Below, piece by piece: positions 25,372-34,555 of a DNA stretch of 64,000 bases. The notes under the pieces are model-generated. The model searched no databases, was not told where the DNA came from, and saw only the letters and a program-made list of their open reading frames with translations. Each line of letters starts with the position of its first letter. Positions within the stretch are counted from its first letter, which is position 1. Source of the stretch: an uncultured Mucilaginibacter sp. (GTDB lineage: Bacteria > Bacteroidota > Bacteroidia > Sphingobacteriales > Sphingobacteriaceae); contig NZ_CAJYGQ010000006.1 of assembly GCF_913773635.1 (NCBI RefSeq), positions 248,001-312,000 of the forward strand, read 5' to 3'. A program made the position numbers and the translations under genes.

Positions 25372-26733
25372 ATGAATTCTTCTGATAAGCACGGTCCTGC
25401 TACTGCCAACATACTTGTTATTGATGATGAAAAAAAGCTGGCAGGGCTTATTGCACGCATTTTAGAGTTAGAAGGGTTCAAAGTTTACCAGGCTCACACA
25501 GGTAAAGATGGATTGAAGGTTTTAAAGGCCGAAGACATTCATGTAGTGATAAGTGATGTTAAACTCCCTGATGTAAATGGGGTAGACCTTGTTGCACATA
25601 TCAAAGAGTTAAAACCTTATGTAGAGGTTATAAGTCTTACTGCTTACGGCACCATTGGTGATGGAGTTAAGGCAATTAAGAACGGTGGTTTTGATTACCT
25701 TACCAAGGGTGATGATAACGACAAAATTATTCCACTCGTATTTAAAGCAGCCGATAAGGCGCAACTTCAAATGCGTGTATTAAACCTGCAAAAGCGCTTA
25801 AATGAACGCTTTGGTTTCTCAGGTATTTTAGGCAACTCAAAAGCCATACAAGATGTAGTTAACATGGCCAAAAAAGTGGCCGTAACAGATACAACCGTTT
25901 TACTGCTTGGCGAAACAGGTACAGGTAAGGAGGTTTTTGCGGGGGCCATTCATGAAGAAAGTACACGCCGAACTAAGCCATTTGTTGCTGTTAACTGCAG
26001 CAGCTTCCCGCACGATTTGCTGGAGAGTGAGCTGTTTGGCTATAAAGCCGGTGCTTTTACAGGTGCTGTAAAGGATAAGCGCGGACTGTTTGAAGAAGCA
26101 AACGGCGGTACAATTTTTTTAGATGAACTGGGTGAGATGAGTCTCGATTTACAAGCAAAACTGTTGCGCGTTCTTGAGAGTCAGACATTTATCAAAGTTG
26201 GAGATACGCAAACCACTAAAGTTAACGTACGCATTATAGCTGCCACAAACCGCAACCTTCAAAATGAAGCTGATGAAGGTCGTTTCCGTATGGATTTGTT
26301 TTACAGATTATCGGTATTTACTTTAAACCTGCCATCTTTAAATGAACGTAAAGGCGATATAGAGATCCTGGCGACGCATTATTTAAAGGAATTTTCACAA
26401 AAGATGGGAAAACATGTGAACGGCATGAGCAGTGAATTGATGAGCGCACTAGTCAACCATCGCTGGAAAGGAAATATCCGTGAACTTAAAAATACTATTG
26501 AACGTATGCTTATTCTGGCAGACGACAATGAGTTTATAGATGTTAGCTTACTACCGGTAGAATTCAGGCATAGCAATGTCTCAGATACTTCTTTTGATTT
26601 GGAAACTATCGAAAGGCTGCATATACTAAAAGTTCTTAATTACACCCAAGGGAATAAAACAGAAGCTGCCAGGCTATTGAATATAGGCCTTACAACGCTT
26701 TACCGTAAGCTTGAGCATTTTAAACTGGGCTAA
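25372..26733 (+). CDS. Sigma-54-dependent response regulator (NtrC family)
   Basis: A 453-residue regulator: receiver at about 13-130 with phospho-acceptor Asp62 (ISDVKLPD), AAA+ sigma-54 activator domain at about 150-390 with Walker A GETGTGKEV, the GAFTGA loop at 227-232 that touches RpoN, Walker B GGTIFLDELGEM, and a Fis-type helix-turn-helix at the end (GNKTEAARLLNIGLTTLYRKL). All elements needed to activate sigma-54 promoters are intact. No cognate kinase is next to it. It is 72 bp upstream of fkp on the same strand, which may be chance or may link it to surface-sugar control. I found no clear -24/-12 promoter in the window. Confidence 0.95.
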   Translation: MNSSDKHGPATANILVIDDEKKLAGLIARILELEGFKVYQAHTGKDGLKVLKAEDIHVVISDVKLPDVNGVDLVAHIKELKPYVEVISLTAYGTIGDGVKAIKNGGFDYLTKGDDNDKIIPLVFKAADKAQLQMRVLNLQKRLNERFGFSGILGNSKAIQDVVNMAKKVAVTDTTVLLLGETGTGKEVFAGAIHEESTRRTKPFVAVNCSSFPHDLLESELFGYKAGAFTGAVKDKRGLFEEANGGTIFLDELGEMSLDLQAKLLRVLESQTFIKVGDTQTTKVNVRIIAATNRNLQNEADEGRFRMDLFYRLSVFTLNLPSLNERKGDIEILATHYLKEFSQKMGKHVNGMSSELMSALVNHRWKGNIRELKNTIERMLILADDNEFIDVSLLPVEFRHSNVSDTSFDLETIERLHILKVLNYTQGNKTEAARLLNIGLTTLYRKLEHFKLG

Positions 26734-26805
26734 GTTTCGGTTGTTTTATAAGCCAATTAAGCGTTTAAGTTCCTATCTTGCAGCACAACTATACTCGCAT
26801 CTACA

Positions 26806-29616
26806 ATGTTAAAAAAGCTGCTTACTATTCCTCCATCATTCAAAAATTTTGGCGACAGTTATTTTGCCGATAAGAACTATTTCTTTTGTACCGATCCTGC
26901 TTCCGGCAAGGTTGGCTCAGGGGGAGGAACAGTAAACTTATTAAATGAAGCCTTTAAACAGGAGGCTGGCATAACAGATTTAAACGCCTGGCTTGAAAAG
27001 GATAGCCGTCTTATTATACACGCCGGCGGACAAAGCCGCAGGGCGCCTGCTTATGCAGCGGTAGGTAAGGTTTTTACACCCATGCCAATTTTTAAATGGA
27101 AGCGCGGCCAACAAATAGATCAGTCGCTTATTGACCTTCAAATACCGCTTTTCGAAGATATTTTGAATAACGCTCCGGCAGGACTTAATCACCTGGTTGC
27201 CAGCGGAGATGTACTTATACGTACTGAAGGTGCTTTACCAGAAATACCTGATGCAGATGTTGTATGTTTTGGGTTGTGGGAGCAGGCCGAAAAGGCGTCC
27301 AACTTCGGTGTATTCTTTTCAGAAAAAACATCACCTCATGAACTTGCTTTTACTTTGCAAAAGCCATCGCCCGAAAGATTACAGGAGCTGCAGCCGGATC
27401 ATCTTTTTTACATTGATATAGGTATATGGCTATTTAAGCCTAAAGCCCTTAAACTCATTTTTGAGCGATGTGGGTGGAATGAGGCATCCCAAAGTTTTGC
27501 CAATGGTGCACCATCATTTTACGATATGTACACCACTTTTGGACAGGCGCTTGGTAAAAACCCAACATTGATTGATGAAGCCATAAATGAATTGAAGGTT
27601 GCTGTTGTGCCTTTACCTAAAGGTGAGTTCTATCACTTTGGTAATAGTGCCGAACTGATTGAATCTACAAGTAAACTTCAAGGCCTGGTAAAAAATCAGG
27701 AGGAAATATGGCAGAATAAAATTAAGCCGACACCCGATTTATTTACATTGAATGCAGTGACCAAAATTGAGCTGCACAGTAAAAACAGCCATATTTGGAT
27801 TGAAAATAGCTGGATTGGGCCTAAATGGGTCTTGGATAGCAAGCACATAATAACCGGGGTTCCGCAAAATGACTGGCAAATAAATCTGCCTGCTCAAACA
27901 TGTATTGATTTTATACCGATTGGTGATAGCGATGAATGGTGTATACGCATTTACAACTTCTACAATCCGCAGTTGCCTAAGCGCGGTGTTAATGCAAATC
28001 ATCAATTTAGTGCTGATGACTGGTTTAATGAGCCGGTATATGAAGTATATAAATCTGACGAGTTGAGCGAAGCGGTTGTTCAAAACTTGATTGACAATCC
28101 GTTTAGCTATGTGGGTAGCAGCAGGAGGCTGGTTAGTGCTGCTAACCTTGCCAATGAGGTTAACCTGTTCAGGCAATATGCACAGCGAAATGAGTATTTA
28201 AAATCAAACATGTCGGCTATTGCCGGTAATTGGAAACGATCGGTTTTTTATCAGCTTGATTTAAAGCATGCTGCAACCATATTCAATAAGGCTGAGCTAA
28301 GCCTTCCGCCTGAACTCGGACAGGATGCTCCGTTGTTGACGCGTTTGCACGATCAAATGTTCAGAAGTGAAGTTTTGGCTAAGTCGGGCGTTGACGAAAA
28401 GCTTGCTCAGGCAAAAATCCATGAGGAAAGGGCCTTCGGTTTGCTGGCCGAAACAATTGTTGAAACAGCAAAGACAAATTTGGCCGAACCAAGGTTGAAC
28501 GTGATGTCAGACCAAATTGTGTGGGGCCGTAGCCCGGTAAGGCTTGATTTGGCGGGAGGGTGGACCGATACGCCTCCCAATTGTTTAATAAACGGAGGTA
28601 AAGTACTTAATCTTGCAGTTGAACTAAACGGTCAGCCACCTTTGCAGGTATTTATAAAACCTTCAGAACACTTTAGCATTACCTTAAGATCAATTGATTT
28701 GGGGGTTAAAGAGGATGTTACTTCTTTTGATGAATTAAAAAATTATACGGCAATTGGTTCTGCCTTTAGTATACCCAAAGCGGCTTTATGTTTGGCCGGC
28801 TTTCATCCAGATTTTTCGGCCGTTAATTACACATCACTGCAAGAGCAATTAGAGGCCTTTGGTTGCGGCATCGAACTAACCCTGTTGGCGGCTATACCAA
28901 AAGGATCGGGCTTGGGTACAAGTTCCATACTGGCAAGTACAGTTTTGGGCACTTTGAGTGATTTTTGTAACCTAAAATGGGATAAGTATACCATATGCTC
29001 GCGCACGTTGATGCTTGAGCAAATGCTTACCACGGGTGGTGGATGGCAAGACCAGTATGGCGGTGTATTTGGCGGCATAAAACTGTTGGAGAGCAAGCCC
29101 GGAATAATACAGCAACCAACCGTAAGGTGGGCACCTGATCATATCTTCTCGGATCCGGCGAGTGCATCAACGGTATTATTATACTATACCGGAATTACAC
29201 GTATGGCAAAAAACATACTTGCAGAAATTGTGAAAGGTATGTTCTTAAACGGTAACCAGTACCTGCGTATTTTGGAGGAAATGAATCATCATGCGCTGAA
29301 AACTTACGAAGCATTTCAGTATGGAAATATGGATGATGTAGCCTTAGCAATTGGTAAAAGCTGGAAGCTTAACCAGCGCCTGGATAGCGGAACCAATACT
29401 CCCGAAACACAAGCAATTATAGAGCGTGTTGCCGATTACCTGATAAGCTGCAAGCTATTAGGTGCAGGTGGCGGAGGTTATATGCTGATGTTTGCAAAGG
29501 ATGCGGAAGCAGCTATGCGCATAAAAGCTACGTTAAACGCTAACCCAACTAACAAGCGGGCAAGATTTGTTGACTGGTCGGTTTCTGCCGATGGATTTAA
29601 GGTTTCCAGGAGTTAA
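26806..29616 (+). CDS. fkp: Bifunctional fucokinase/GDP-fucose pyrophosphorylase
   Basis: A 936-residue cytoplasmic fusion enzyme that turns L-fucose into fucose-1-phosphate and then GDP-fucose for surface glycans. The N-terminal pyrophosphorylase (about 1-430) shows the nucleotide loop GSGGGTVNLL and HAGGQSRRAPAYA. The C-terminal GHMP kinase (about 570-936) shows SPVRLDLAGGWTDTPP (Gly-Gly-Trp near 584-586), PKGSGLGTSS (near 700) and LGAGGGGYMLMF. The length is close to the well-known Bacteroides Fkp (about 950). It forms its own unit with a downstream terminator and lies after a sigma-54 regulator. The identification is secure by layout and motifs. Confidence 0.96.
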   Translation: MLKKLLTIPPSFKNFGDSYFADKNYFFCTDPASGKVGSGGGTVNLLNEAFKQEAGITDLNAWLEKDSRLIIHAGGQSRRAPAYAAVGKVFTPMPIFKWKRGQQIDQSLIDLQIPLFEDILNNAPAGLNHLVASGDVLIRTEGALPEIPDADVVCFGLWEQAEKASNFGVFFSEKTSPHELAFTLQKPSPERLQELQPDHLFYIDIGIWLFKPKALKLIFERCGWNEASQSFANGAPSFYDMYTTFGQALGKNPTLIDEAINELKVAVVPLPKGEFYHFGNSAELIESTSKLQGLVKNQEEIWQNKIKPTPDLFTLNAVTKIELHSKNSHIWIENSWIGPKWVLDSKHIITGVPQNDWQINLPAQTCIDFIPIGDSDEWCIRIYNFYNPQLPKRGVNANHQFSADDWFNEPVYEVYKSDELSEAVVQNLIDNPFSYVGSSRRLVSAANLANEVNLFRQYAQRNEYLKSNMSAIAGNWKRSVFYQLDLKHAATIFNKAELSLPPELGQDAPLLTRLHDQMFRSEVLAKSGVDEKLAQAKIHEERAFGLLAETIVETAKTNLAEPRLNVMSDQIVWGRSPVRLDLAGGWTDTPPNCLINGGKVLNLAVELNGQPPLQVFIKPSEHFSITLRSIDLGVKEDVTSFDELKNYTAIGSAFSIPKAALCLAGFHPDFSAVNYTSLQEQLEAFGCGIELTLLAAIPKGSGLGTSSILASTVLGTLSDFCNLKWDKYTICSRTLMLEQMLTTGGGWQDQYGGVFGGIKLLESKPGIIQQPTVRWAPDHIFSDPASASTVLLYYTGITRMAKNILAEIVKGMFLNGNQYLRILEEMNHHALKTYEAFQYGNMDDVALAIGKSWKLNQRLDSGTNTPETQAIIERVADYLISCKLLGAGGGGYMLMFAKDAEAAMRIKATLNANPTNKRARFVDWSVSADGFKVSRS

Positions 29617-29624
29617 TGGAACTT

Positions 29625-29657
29625 AAAAACGCCTTCAGTATCACTGAAGGCGTTTTT
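29625..29657 (+). terminator. Terminator of fkp
   Basis: A long perfect hairpin with arm AAAAACGCCTTCAGT and a 4-base loop, ending in six T. It starts about 10 bases after the stop. Confidence 0.92.
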
Positions 29658-29797
29658 TCTTTAATGCTTTCAAAACAGTTGTATCAACGCCGATTATCAG
29701 GTTAATAGATACAAGTCAACGTCGGTAATTATGTGCTTTAGATAATTAAACAAGAAGCCTTTCTACACGTTAAACTAAATAAATATCACTGTAGCTA

Positions 29798-30223
29798 ATG
29801 AGATTTTTGATGATTTTTGCCGTTTTGTTGATGGTTAAGCTGACGGCGGTTTCCCAAACTTTGCCGGTAAGAGCTGGTAAACATTTATTTACAATTCAAT
29901 TTATAACGTTCGAAAGATATAATGAACCAGGTTCAGTCATCATTAAGCCTATTGGTAAAGATGAATACAGTATTGAAGGAGAACAGCGGGATAAGAAGAC
30001 TAAAGATTATGTGACCATTAAAGGTACCTTTTTAGCAAAAGGGCGGGAATTAAAGTTCAATGGTAAGATCGTTTCTAAAATTTCTTACGTTAACAATGGT
30101 GAGCCGTGTGAAAGAAACGGACTGGCTGTATTCAAAGCATCTGGTAAGCGTAAGTATTGGCGCATGCAGCAAATGCTAAATTGTGATGGAGAAACCACAG
30201 ATTACATAGACATTTTCTTTTAA
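29798..30223 (+). CDS. Secreted protein of unknown function
   Basis: A 141-residue protein with a clean signal peptide (about 1-19, KLTAVSQ). The mature part looks all-beta with alternating polar and hydrophobic residues, and it has two Cys (NNGEPCERNG and MLNCDGET) that could form a disulphide in the periplasm. I recognise no family. It is followed 40 bases later by a lipoprotein gene on the same strand, so they may be co-transcribed. Confidence 0.7.
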   Translation: MRFLMIFAVLLMVKLTAVSQTLPVRAGKHLFTIQFITFERYNEPGSVIIKPIGKDEYSIEGEQRDKKTKDYVTIKGTFLAKGRELKFNGKIVSKISYVNNGEPCERNGLAVFKASGKRKYWRMQQMLNCDGETTDYIDIFF

Positions 30224-30263
30224 ACTGGCTGATCGGGCAACCTTACATTTTCATCGACAATAC

Positions 30264-30908
30264 ATGAAGTTTATGAATTACAAAAGTCCGTTACTATCAC
30301 TGTGCGTTCTGATTGTGTTAAATTCTTGCGTTCAGAACAAGCCTGAAGCAAAGGAGGCTGACAAAATATCTGAAAATAAGCTAAAGGTTGCGGCTAAACA
30401 AAGCTACGCAACAGTCAACAACTGGCTTGATGATTTTAAGAATTTCAGAACATCAGTTTATCAAAAGGATGTTGAAAAAATGAAAGCTTATTTCAACTTC
30501 CCGGTAGTGGCAGATACAACGCAAATTTGGGTTGCTGTAAATGACAACATAGACGAAACAAAACGCCTGCAAAACTATCCTGCTACATTTACAGGCAAAG
30601 ATTTGGATAAGTATCACGACAAGCTTTTTAACGAGGCTTTTGTTAAAACCATTTTAAAATTAAAAACCCAGCAACTATACCAAAATGGTGAGTATGCTAC
30701 GCCATCAATTAAATATGGCGATCAAAAAATTTGTATGATAGCCAACTATGACAAACCCACTGCCACATTGCAACTATCCGTTACGTATAGTGGTTCAACG
30801 GCTGAAGATGGTGATGATGTCAGCGAAAGCGAGTCGGCTACCGTTTACTTTTTCAAGGTGACAGATGAAAAGTATTTAAAATTTGATAAGATACTTTTTG
30901 CCGGATAA
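30264..30908 (+). CDS. Lipoprotein of unknown function
   Basis: A 214-residue lipoprotein: lipobox VLNSC with Cys22, followed by a Lys/Glu-rich linker and a mature domain of about 170 residues (NNWLDDFKNFRTSVYQKDVEKM, KAYFNFPV). The segment SAED-type acidic stretch near the end (AEDGDDVSESES) precedes a final beta-strand YLKFDKILFAG. Proteins of this build occur widely in Bacteroidota without a known role. It converges on the membrane-protein gene that ends at 30932, with only a weak 7-bp hairpin (30907-30925) between them. Confidence 0.75.
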   Translation: MKFMNYKSPLLSLCVLIVLNSCVQNKPEAKEADKISENKLKVAAKQSYATVNNWLDDFKNFRTSVYQKDVEKMKAYFNFPVVADTTQIWVAVNDNIDETKRLQNYPATFTGKDLDKYHDKLFNEAFVKTILKLKTQQLYQNGEYATPSIKYGDQKICMIANYDKPTATLQLSVTYSGSTAEDGDDVSESESATVYFFKVTDEKYLKFDKILFAG

Positions 30909-30931
30909 TTGCTAAGCCAGCAATTGGGAAG

Positions 30932-32299
30932 CTAAGCGGAAAGCTTGGTAAATATTTCGTATTCAAACCATATGCTTATGGTAAGTGCAAATGTTAAGCA
31001 ATACCATAAAATATCAACCTTGCGTTTTAGCTTAATCCAGAATATAATGATGAAGAATAATGGGCAGGTTACAACATAAACCACAAAAATCGCAAATGGA
31101 ATCACTAGCAAATCATACTGATAGTTGCCTAGCAATTGCGTTATAAAAGCCTGAAACATCCAAACAATTAAAGGTGAAAGGAAGCTTGCTAACCACTTCC
31201 AGGATGATAATATCTCAACACGTTCGTTAGGATTATTACGATGGCTTTTAACAATTTGGCTAATTGTTCCTATCATCAATAAAACCAATATTGCTATTTG
31301 AATAATCTTGTTTCGTTTAACATCTGCACGTGTATTTATGCTATTTGAAGACGTAAGCGTATTACCGTCAAATTGCTGTACTAAAGTTCGTTCGCCGTTT
31401 ATAAAAGTTATTTTAGTTACTGTTTTGTTGTTAGCAGATCTAAACGTCCAGATGGAATCTTCTAAACCCGACTTGTAGGTTCCTTCAATAAGAATTTTTC
31501 CATTTGTTTCTCTCACAAAACGCCCGTGTAGGCGGCTGCCCTTAAATTGTACATGGTCGTTGCCTTGAGAGGTATTGACTGTCAATCTTGTTTGCTGATT
31601 GGGAGGTACCAAACTTTTTATGCCAGGTAACATGTCTATCACTTGCAAATCAAGATCTCTTATCAGAATATTTTTATTATAATCATCATCCTCAGCCGGT
31701 CGGTTGTGGGAGTATAAACTGTTCACCTGAACAACAACTAAAGAATCAAACTTATAAAAACGAAAGTCTTCTTCAAAAACCCCAGAGTCGGGTAAAGCAT
31801 TTCCTTTTAAGAGTACATATTCAGGCTGATCAAACTTTTGTATGTAGGTTGGTTGACTGGTTGCACAAAATGCAAATATGGTAAGGGCGGCTATCGGATA
31901 AGGACTTACATTTCTAAAAACACTGTAAGCATCAACCTTTTTTGGTGCATCACTAATATGAAGCCAAGCCAATAATAAAACTGGTAGTGCAATAAGGTCT
32001 GTATAATCAACTACTCGTTGAATGGTGAAAAAGTAAGTGCTAAAACAATTGATAAAGCCAGATGAGTATGCGCTTTTCCAGTAAATAAATAGCAATCCGC
32101 TTAAAACGAAGACTGCTAAACGATGCCGCGTAAAAAAAGCAGACCAAAATATGGGAAAGATAAACAAACCGCAAACGTCAGATAGCTTGCCTGTAAAGGT
32201 GTTGTGATACGTTTCCTTTAAATAAAAGTCGTTTGCCAGCAATACTATAAGGCAAATGATAAAAGGAAAGGATAACAACGACTTAAAACGATCTGCCAT
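30932..32299 (-). CDS. Multi-pass membrane protein of unknown function
   Basis: A 455-residue protein with about four N-terminal transmembrane helices (12-160; contains LSDVCGLFIFPIFWSAFF), a soluble central part of about 160 residues, and three C-terminal helices (about 335-450). The central part ends in a MORN-like stretch (GRFVRETNGKILIEGTYKSG and IWTFRSANNKTVTKI). No enzymatic motif is visible. It stands alone, divergent from a frameshifted exported gene. The reading frame is long and hydrophobic segments are well placed, so the gene is real, but its function is unknown. Confidence 0.8.
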   Translation of the reverse strand: MADRFKSLLSFPFIICLIVLLANDFYLKETYHNTFTGKLSDVCGLFIFPIFWSAFFTRHRLAVFVLSGLLFIYWKSAYSSGFINCFSTYFFTIQRVVDYTDLIALPVLLLAWLHISDAPKKVDAYSVFRNVSPYPIAALTIFAFCATSQPTYIQKFDQPEYVLLKGNALPDSGVFEEDFRFYKFDSLVVVQVNSLYSHNRPAEDDDYNKNILIRDLDLQVIDMLPGIKSLVPPNQQTRLTVNTSQGNDHVQFKGSRLHGRFVRETNGKILIEGTYKSGLEDSIWTFRSANNKTVTKITFINGERTLVQQFDGNTLTSSNSINTRADVKRNKIIQIAILVLLMIGTISQIVKSHRNNPNERVEILSSWKWLASFLSPLIVWMFQAFITQLLGNYQYDLLVIPFAIFVVYVVTCPLFFIIIFWIKLKRKVDILWYCLTFALTISIWFEYEIFTKLSA

Positions 32300-32485
32300 A
32301 CCTCATTGTGTTTTCATTTAATACCGGACATTGCGGTTTGGTAACCCACTATTTCAAACAAATCGATTCTATTTCAGAAACATTACTATTCAGCGCCATT
32401 AAATTGAGCTAAGCCTGAATTATAGTTCAATGTGATTGGTATAATATTAATTAAATTGTCAAAAATTATAGCAACGTATTTTATT

Positions 32486-32859
32486 ATGCGCTTAGTGTTA
32501 TTAGCGGCTGTATTCTTTAAGTGGTGTATGCTTGACGTTTCGGCACAGGAAATCAGGGCTAATAACCCTAAAGAAAAAAAGATTTTAACGTTGATTGCCA
32601 ACCTTCCAGAAGTACAGCAGCGTGCAAGACAGATAAGAGAAACGAGTGGAGGCAAAACAGAAATTACTTTGATGATTAGTGCACAGCCCGAACTGTATAT
32701 ACTTTATTATCAGGTAAACGTAAATGATATGCGCCTACTTATTTGAATTATTATCAGTTTGCTGTAGACCCAAAGACTTTTAAGATTTTTTATTACGATG
32801 CTAAAACAAACCGCCAGTATAACTTAGCGGAATGGCGCAAGCAGCGCAAAGGTCGTTGA
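32486..32859 (+). pseudogene. Small exported protein broken by a frameshift near 32730
   Basis: The ATG at 32486 opens a 22-residue signal peptide (ending DVSAQ) and a helical domain (KILTLIANLPEVQQRARQIR). After NVNDMRLL the frame meets a stop at 32744. In the next frame the protein continues as TYLNYYQFAVDPKTFKIFYYD and then AKTNRQYNLAEWRKQRKGR up to a TGA at 32857-32859. The joined product of about 124 residues reads as one natural protein, so a single-base deletion around 32725-32735 has split it. This is either a true pseudogene or a sequencing error. Function unknown. Confidence 0.6.
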
Positions 32860-32931
32860 GTGCTTTAAGATGCATTAGTTTGTGCCACAAAACAGCCACC
32901 TGACATTTATTACTGGCGGCCGCAAAAAAAT

Positions 32932-32961
32932 AAAAGCAGTCCATTTGGTTGGGCTGCTTTT
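32932..32961. terminator. Bidirectional terminator, strongest for the minus strand
   Basis: Stem AAAAGCAG-CC / GG-CTGCTTTT. Read on the minus strand it is followed by TTTTATTTTTTT, so it ends the DUF3072 gene transcript. It also has a short T-run on the plus strand. Confidence 0.8.
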
Positions 32962-32968
32962 ATATCTG

Positions 32969-33220
32969 TTACTTATCAACGCCGCGACCGGTTTGATGCT
33001 GTAGTTCGTCTATGCGTTTGGATGCTTCGGCTTTATTCAGCGTTTCGTCCATCTCTTCTCCGGCTTCGGCAGACAATGTTTGCAGGTAGGAGTGTTGAGC
33101 GCCTGTCATAGGCTCATCGCCTGTTGTCCAATTGTCGGGATCTTTAACCATGTTTGATCCTTTAATATCTGCGGTAGTTTGTTCGTTAAACAAATTTTCC
33201 TCTTGCTTTTTATTCTCCAT
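32969..33220 (-). CDS. DUF3072 family protein
   Basis: An 83-residue cytoplasmic protein. The block DPDNWTTGDEPMTGAQHSYL, then AEAGEEMDETLNKAEASKRIDELQ, matches the DUF3072 family: small acidic helical proteins of unknown function, frequent in soil bacteria. The start ATG at 33220 has an A-rich upstream region and there is a terminator right after the stop, which supports a single-gene unit. Confidence 0.88.
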   Translation of the reverse strand: MENKKQEENLFNEQTTADIKGSNMVKDPDNWTTGDEPMTGAQHSYLQTLSAEAGEEMDETLNKAEASKRIDELQHQTGRGVDK

Positions 33221-33357
33221 ATTATTGCTAATTATATTAGTAATAACATCACGTTTTGAATAAATGTTTTACAACGGTAAAGTATCTTTAAACAACTTCA
33301 AACTATAAACAGCATTCAGATAGTAAAAGCACAAATTCCATTCAGGCTTTAAAGAAG

Positions 33358-33388
33358 AAAAGGACCACACTACAATGTAGTCCTTTTT
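33358..33388. terminator. Terminator of the ohr stress operon
   Basis: Hairpin AAAAGGAC-ACA / TGT-GTCCTTTT with T-runs on both sides. It lies about 45 bases after the nitroreductase stop on the minus strand. Confidence 0.78.
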
Positions 33389-33432
33389 TAATGGTATGAA
33401 TACCTAAAACAAATGCTGAAAATTTACAGCAA

Positions 33433-34065
33433 TTATTTGTACTCAATAACAAATTCCTCGGTTGGGTTGCGCACTTTTTTCATTGATGCAAGCCAATCCG
33501 TTTCATCTCGATAGCCTAAGTATAGCAAGGTCACACTTTTCAATCCTATCGCTTTAAGATCAAGCAGCTCGTCAACCAAGGCGTTATTGAAACCCTCGGC
33601 TGGTGTGCTATCTATTTTAAGCTCCGCAGCTTGCGCAATTGCCATTGCAAAGGCAATGTACGATTGCCGGGCAGTGTGTACAAAGTTTTCCTCAGGTGTT
33701 TCATTGAGGTAAATATTCTTAATCTTATCGGTATAACTGCTAAACCTTCCGCGTGGTAAACCCCGCTCGTCGGTAATGCGGTTGTAAATGGTATCTATCC
33801 TTTCGGCAGTGTAGCTGTCCCATGCTGCAAAAACCAATACGTGCGAGCAATCTACCATTACCTCCGGATTAAGCGAGCTTGGAGCAAGTTTTTCTTTAAT
33901 CTCCTGATTAGATACTACCAATACCCTAAACTGCTGCAAACCTGACGAAGTTGGTGCTAAACGCGCGGCTTCAACAATTTTATCAATATCTTCCTGACTT
34001 ACCTTTTTTGTAGGATCATATTTTTTTGTGGCGTATCGCCACTTTAAATCTTCTATCAATGACAT
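33433..34065 (-). CDS. NfsB-type nitroreductase family protein
   Basis: A 210-residue FMN-dependent NAD(P)H oxidoreductase of the nitroreductase family. RYATKKYDPTKKVS and EAARLAPTSSGLQQFRVLVV hold the usual FMN-phosphate contacts. ARQSYIAFAMAIAQAAEL and KSVTLLYLGYRDETDWLASMKKVR are the C-terminal family landmarks. Enzymes of this group reduce quinones and nitroaromatics. It is the last gene of the five-gene ohrR operon, 46 bases after ohr, which fits a role in clearing reactive organic compounds. Confidence 0.93.
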   Translation of the reverse strand: MSLIEDLKWRYATKKYDPTKKVSQEDIDKIVEAARLAPTSSGLQQFRVLVVSNQEIKEKLAPSSLNPEVMVDCSHVLVFAAWDSYTAERIDTIYNRITDERGLPRGRFSSYTDKIKNIYLNETPEENFVHTARQSYIAFAMAIAQAAELKIDSTPAEGFNNALVDELLDLKAIGLKSVTLLYLGYRDETDWLASMKKVRNPTEEFVIEYK

Positions 34066-34111
34066 TTGTTATAAATTTTTTGAGCGGCAGTAATCATGCT
34101 GCCATTAGTTA

Positions 34112-34534
34112 TCAATTATTTGTGACTACCAAATTCACTTCAACATTGCCACGTGTTGCATTTGAATATGGGCATATTTCATGAGCTTTTGCTACCAATT
34201 CTTTGGCTTTATCAATCTCAATTGCTGTAATGTTAACCTCAAGTTCCACAGCCAGGCCAAAGCCTCCTGCATCATTCTGACCAATGCTAACCTTTGCTGT
34301 AACCAAGGTTTCTCCAGCGTCAATTTTCTCCTGTCTCATCACCAAATTTAAGGCGCTATCAAAACAAGCAGCATAACCTGCAGCAAACAACTGCTCAGGA
34401 TTTGTATAATCATCATTAGCACCTCCAAGTGCTTTAGGCATCCTAACTTCAAGGTTTAAAACGCCATTACTGCTTTTAACCTGGCCATTGCGGCCTCCTG
34501 TTGCAGTTGCATCCGCGGTATATATAGTTCTCAT
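34112..34534 (-). CDS. ohr: Organic hydroperoxide resistance protein (Ohr)
   Basis: I use the ATG at 34534 (140 residues); a TTG seven codons upstream is less likely. The protein is an OsmC/Ohr-fold thiol peroxidase that reduces organic hydroperoxides. Both reactive cysteines are in place: Cys57 in GYAACFDSAL and Cys121 in EICPYSNATR. N-terminal ADATATGGRNGQVKSS is typical of Ohr rather than OsmC. The gene is in an operon headed by an OhrR-type repressor, which supports the call. Confidence 0.95.
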   Translation of the reverse strand: MRTIYTADATATGGRNGQVKSSNGVLNLEVRMPKALGGANDDYTNPEQLFAAGYAACFDSALNLVMRQEKIDAGETLVTAKVSIGQNDAGGFGLAVELEVNITAIEIDKAKELVAKAHEICPYSNATRGNVEVNLVVTNN

Positions 34535-34555
34535 TTTAATTAATTTGTAAGCCAA

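Noticed and set aside
30240..30270. TCATCGACAATACATGAAG resembles the core of the TGAGACA-type operator
   Set aside because: It lacks the TGAGACA half-site, spans the start codon of a lipoprotein gene and has no -7 element at the fixed spacing.
30907..30925. 7-bp hairpin AATTGCT / AGCAATT as terminator between convergent genes
   Set aside because: Stem is short and A+T-rich with no T-run; support is too weak for a feature.
32345..32370. ACAAATCGATTC partial match to the operator core
   Set aside because: Only the central AAATCGA is shared; both half-sites are missing.
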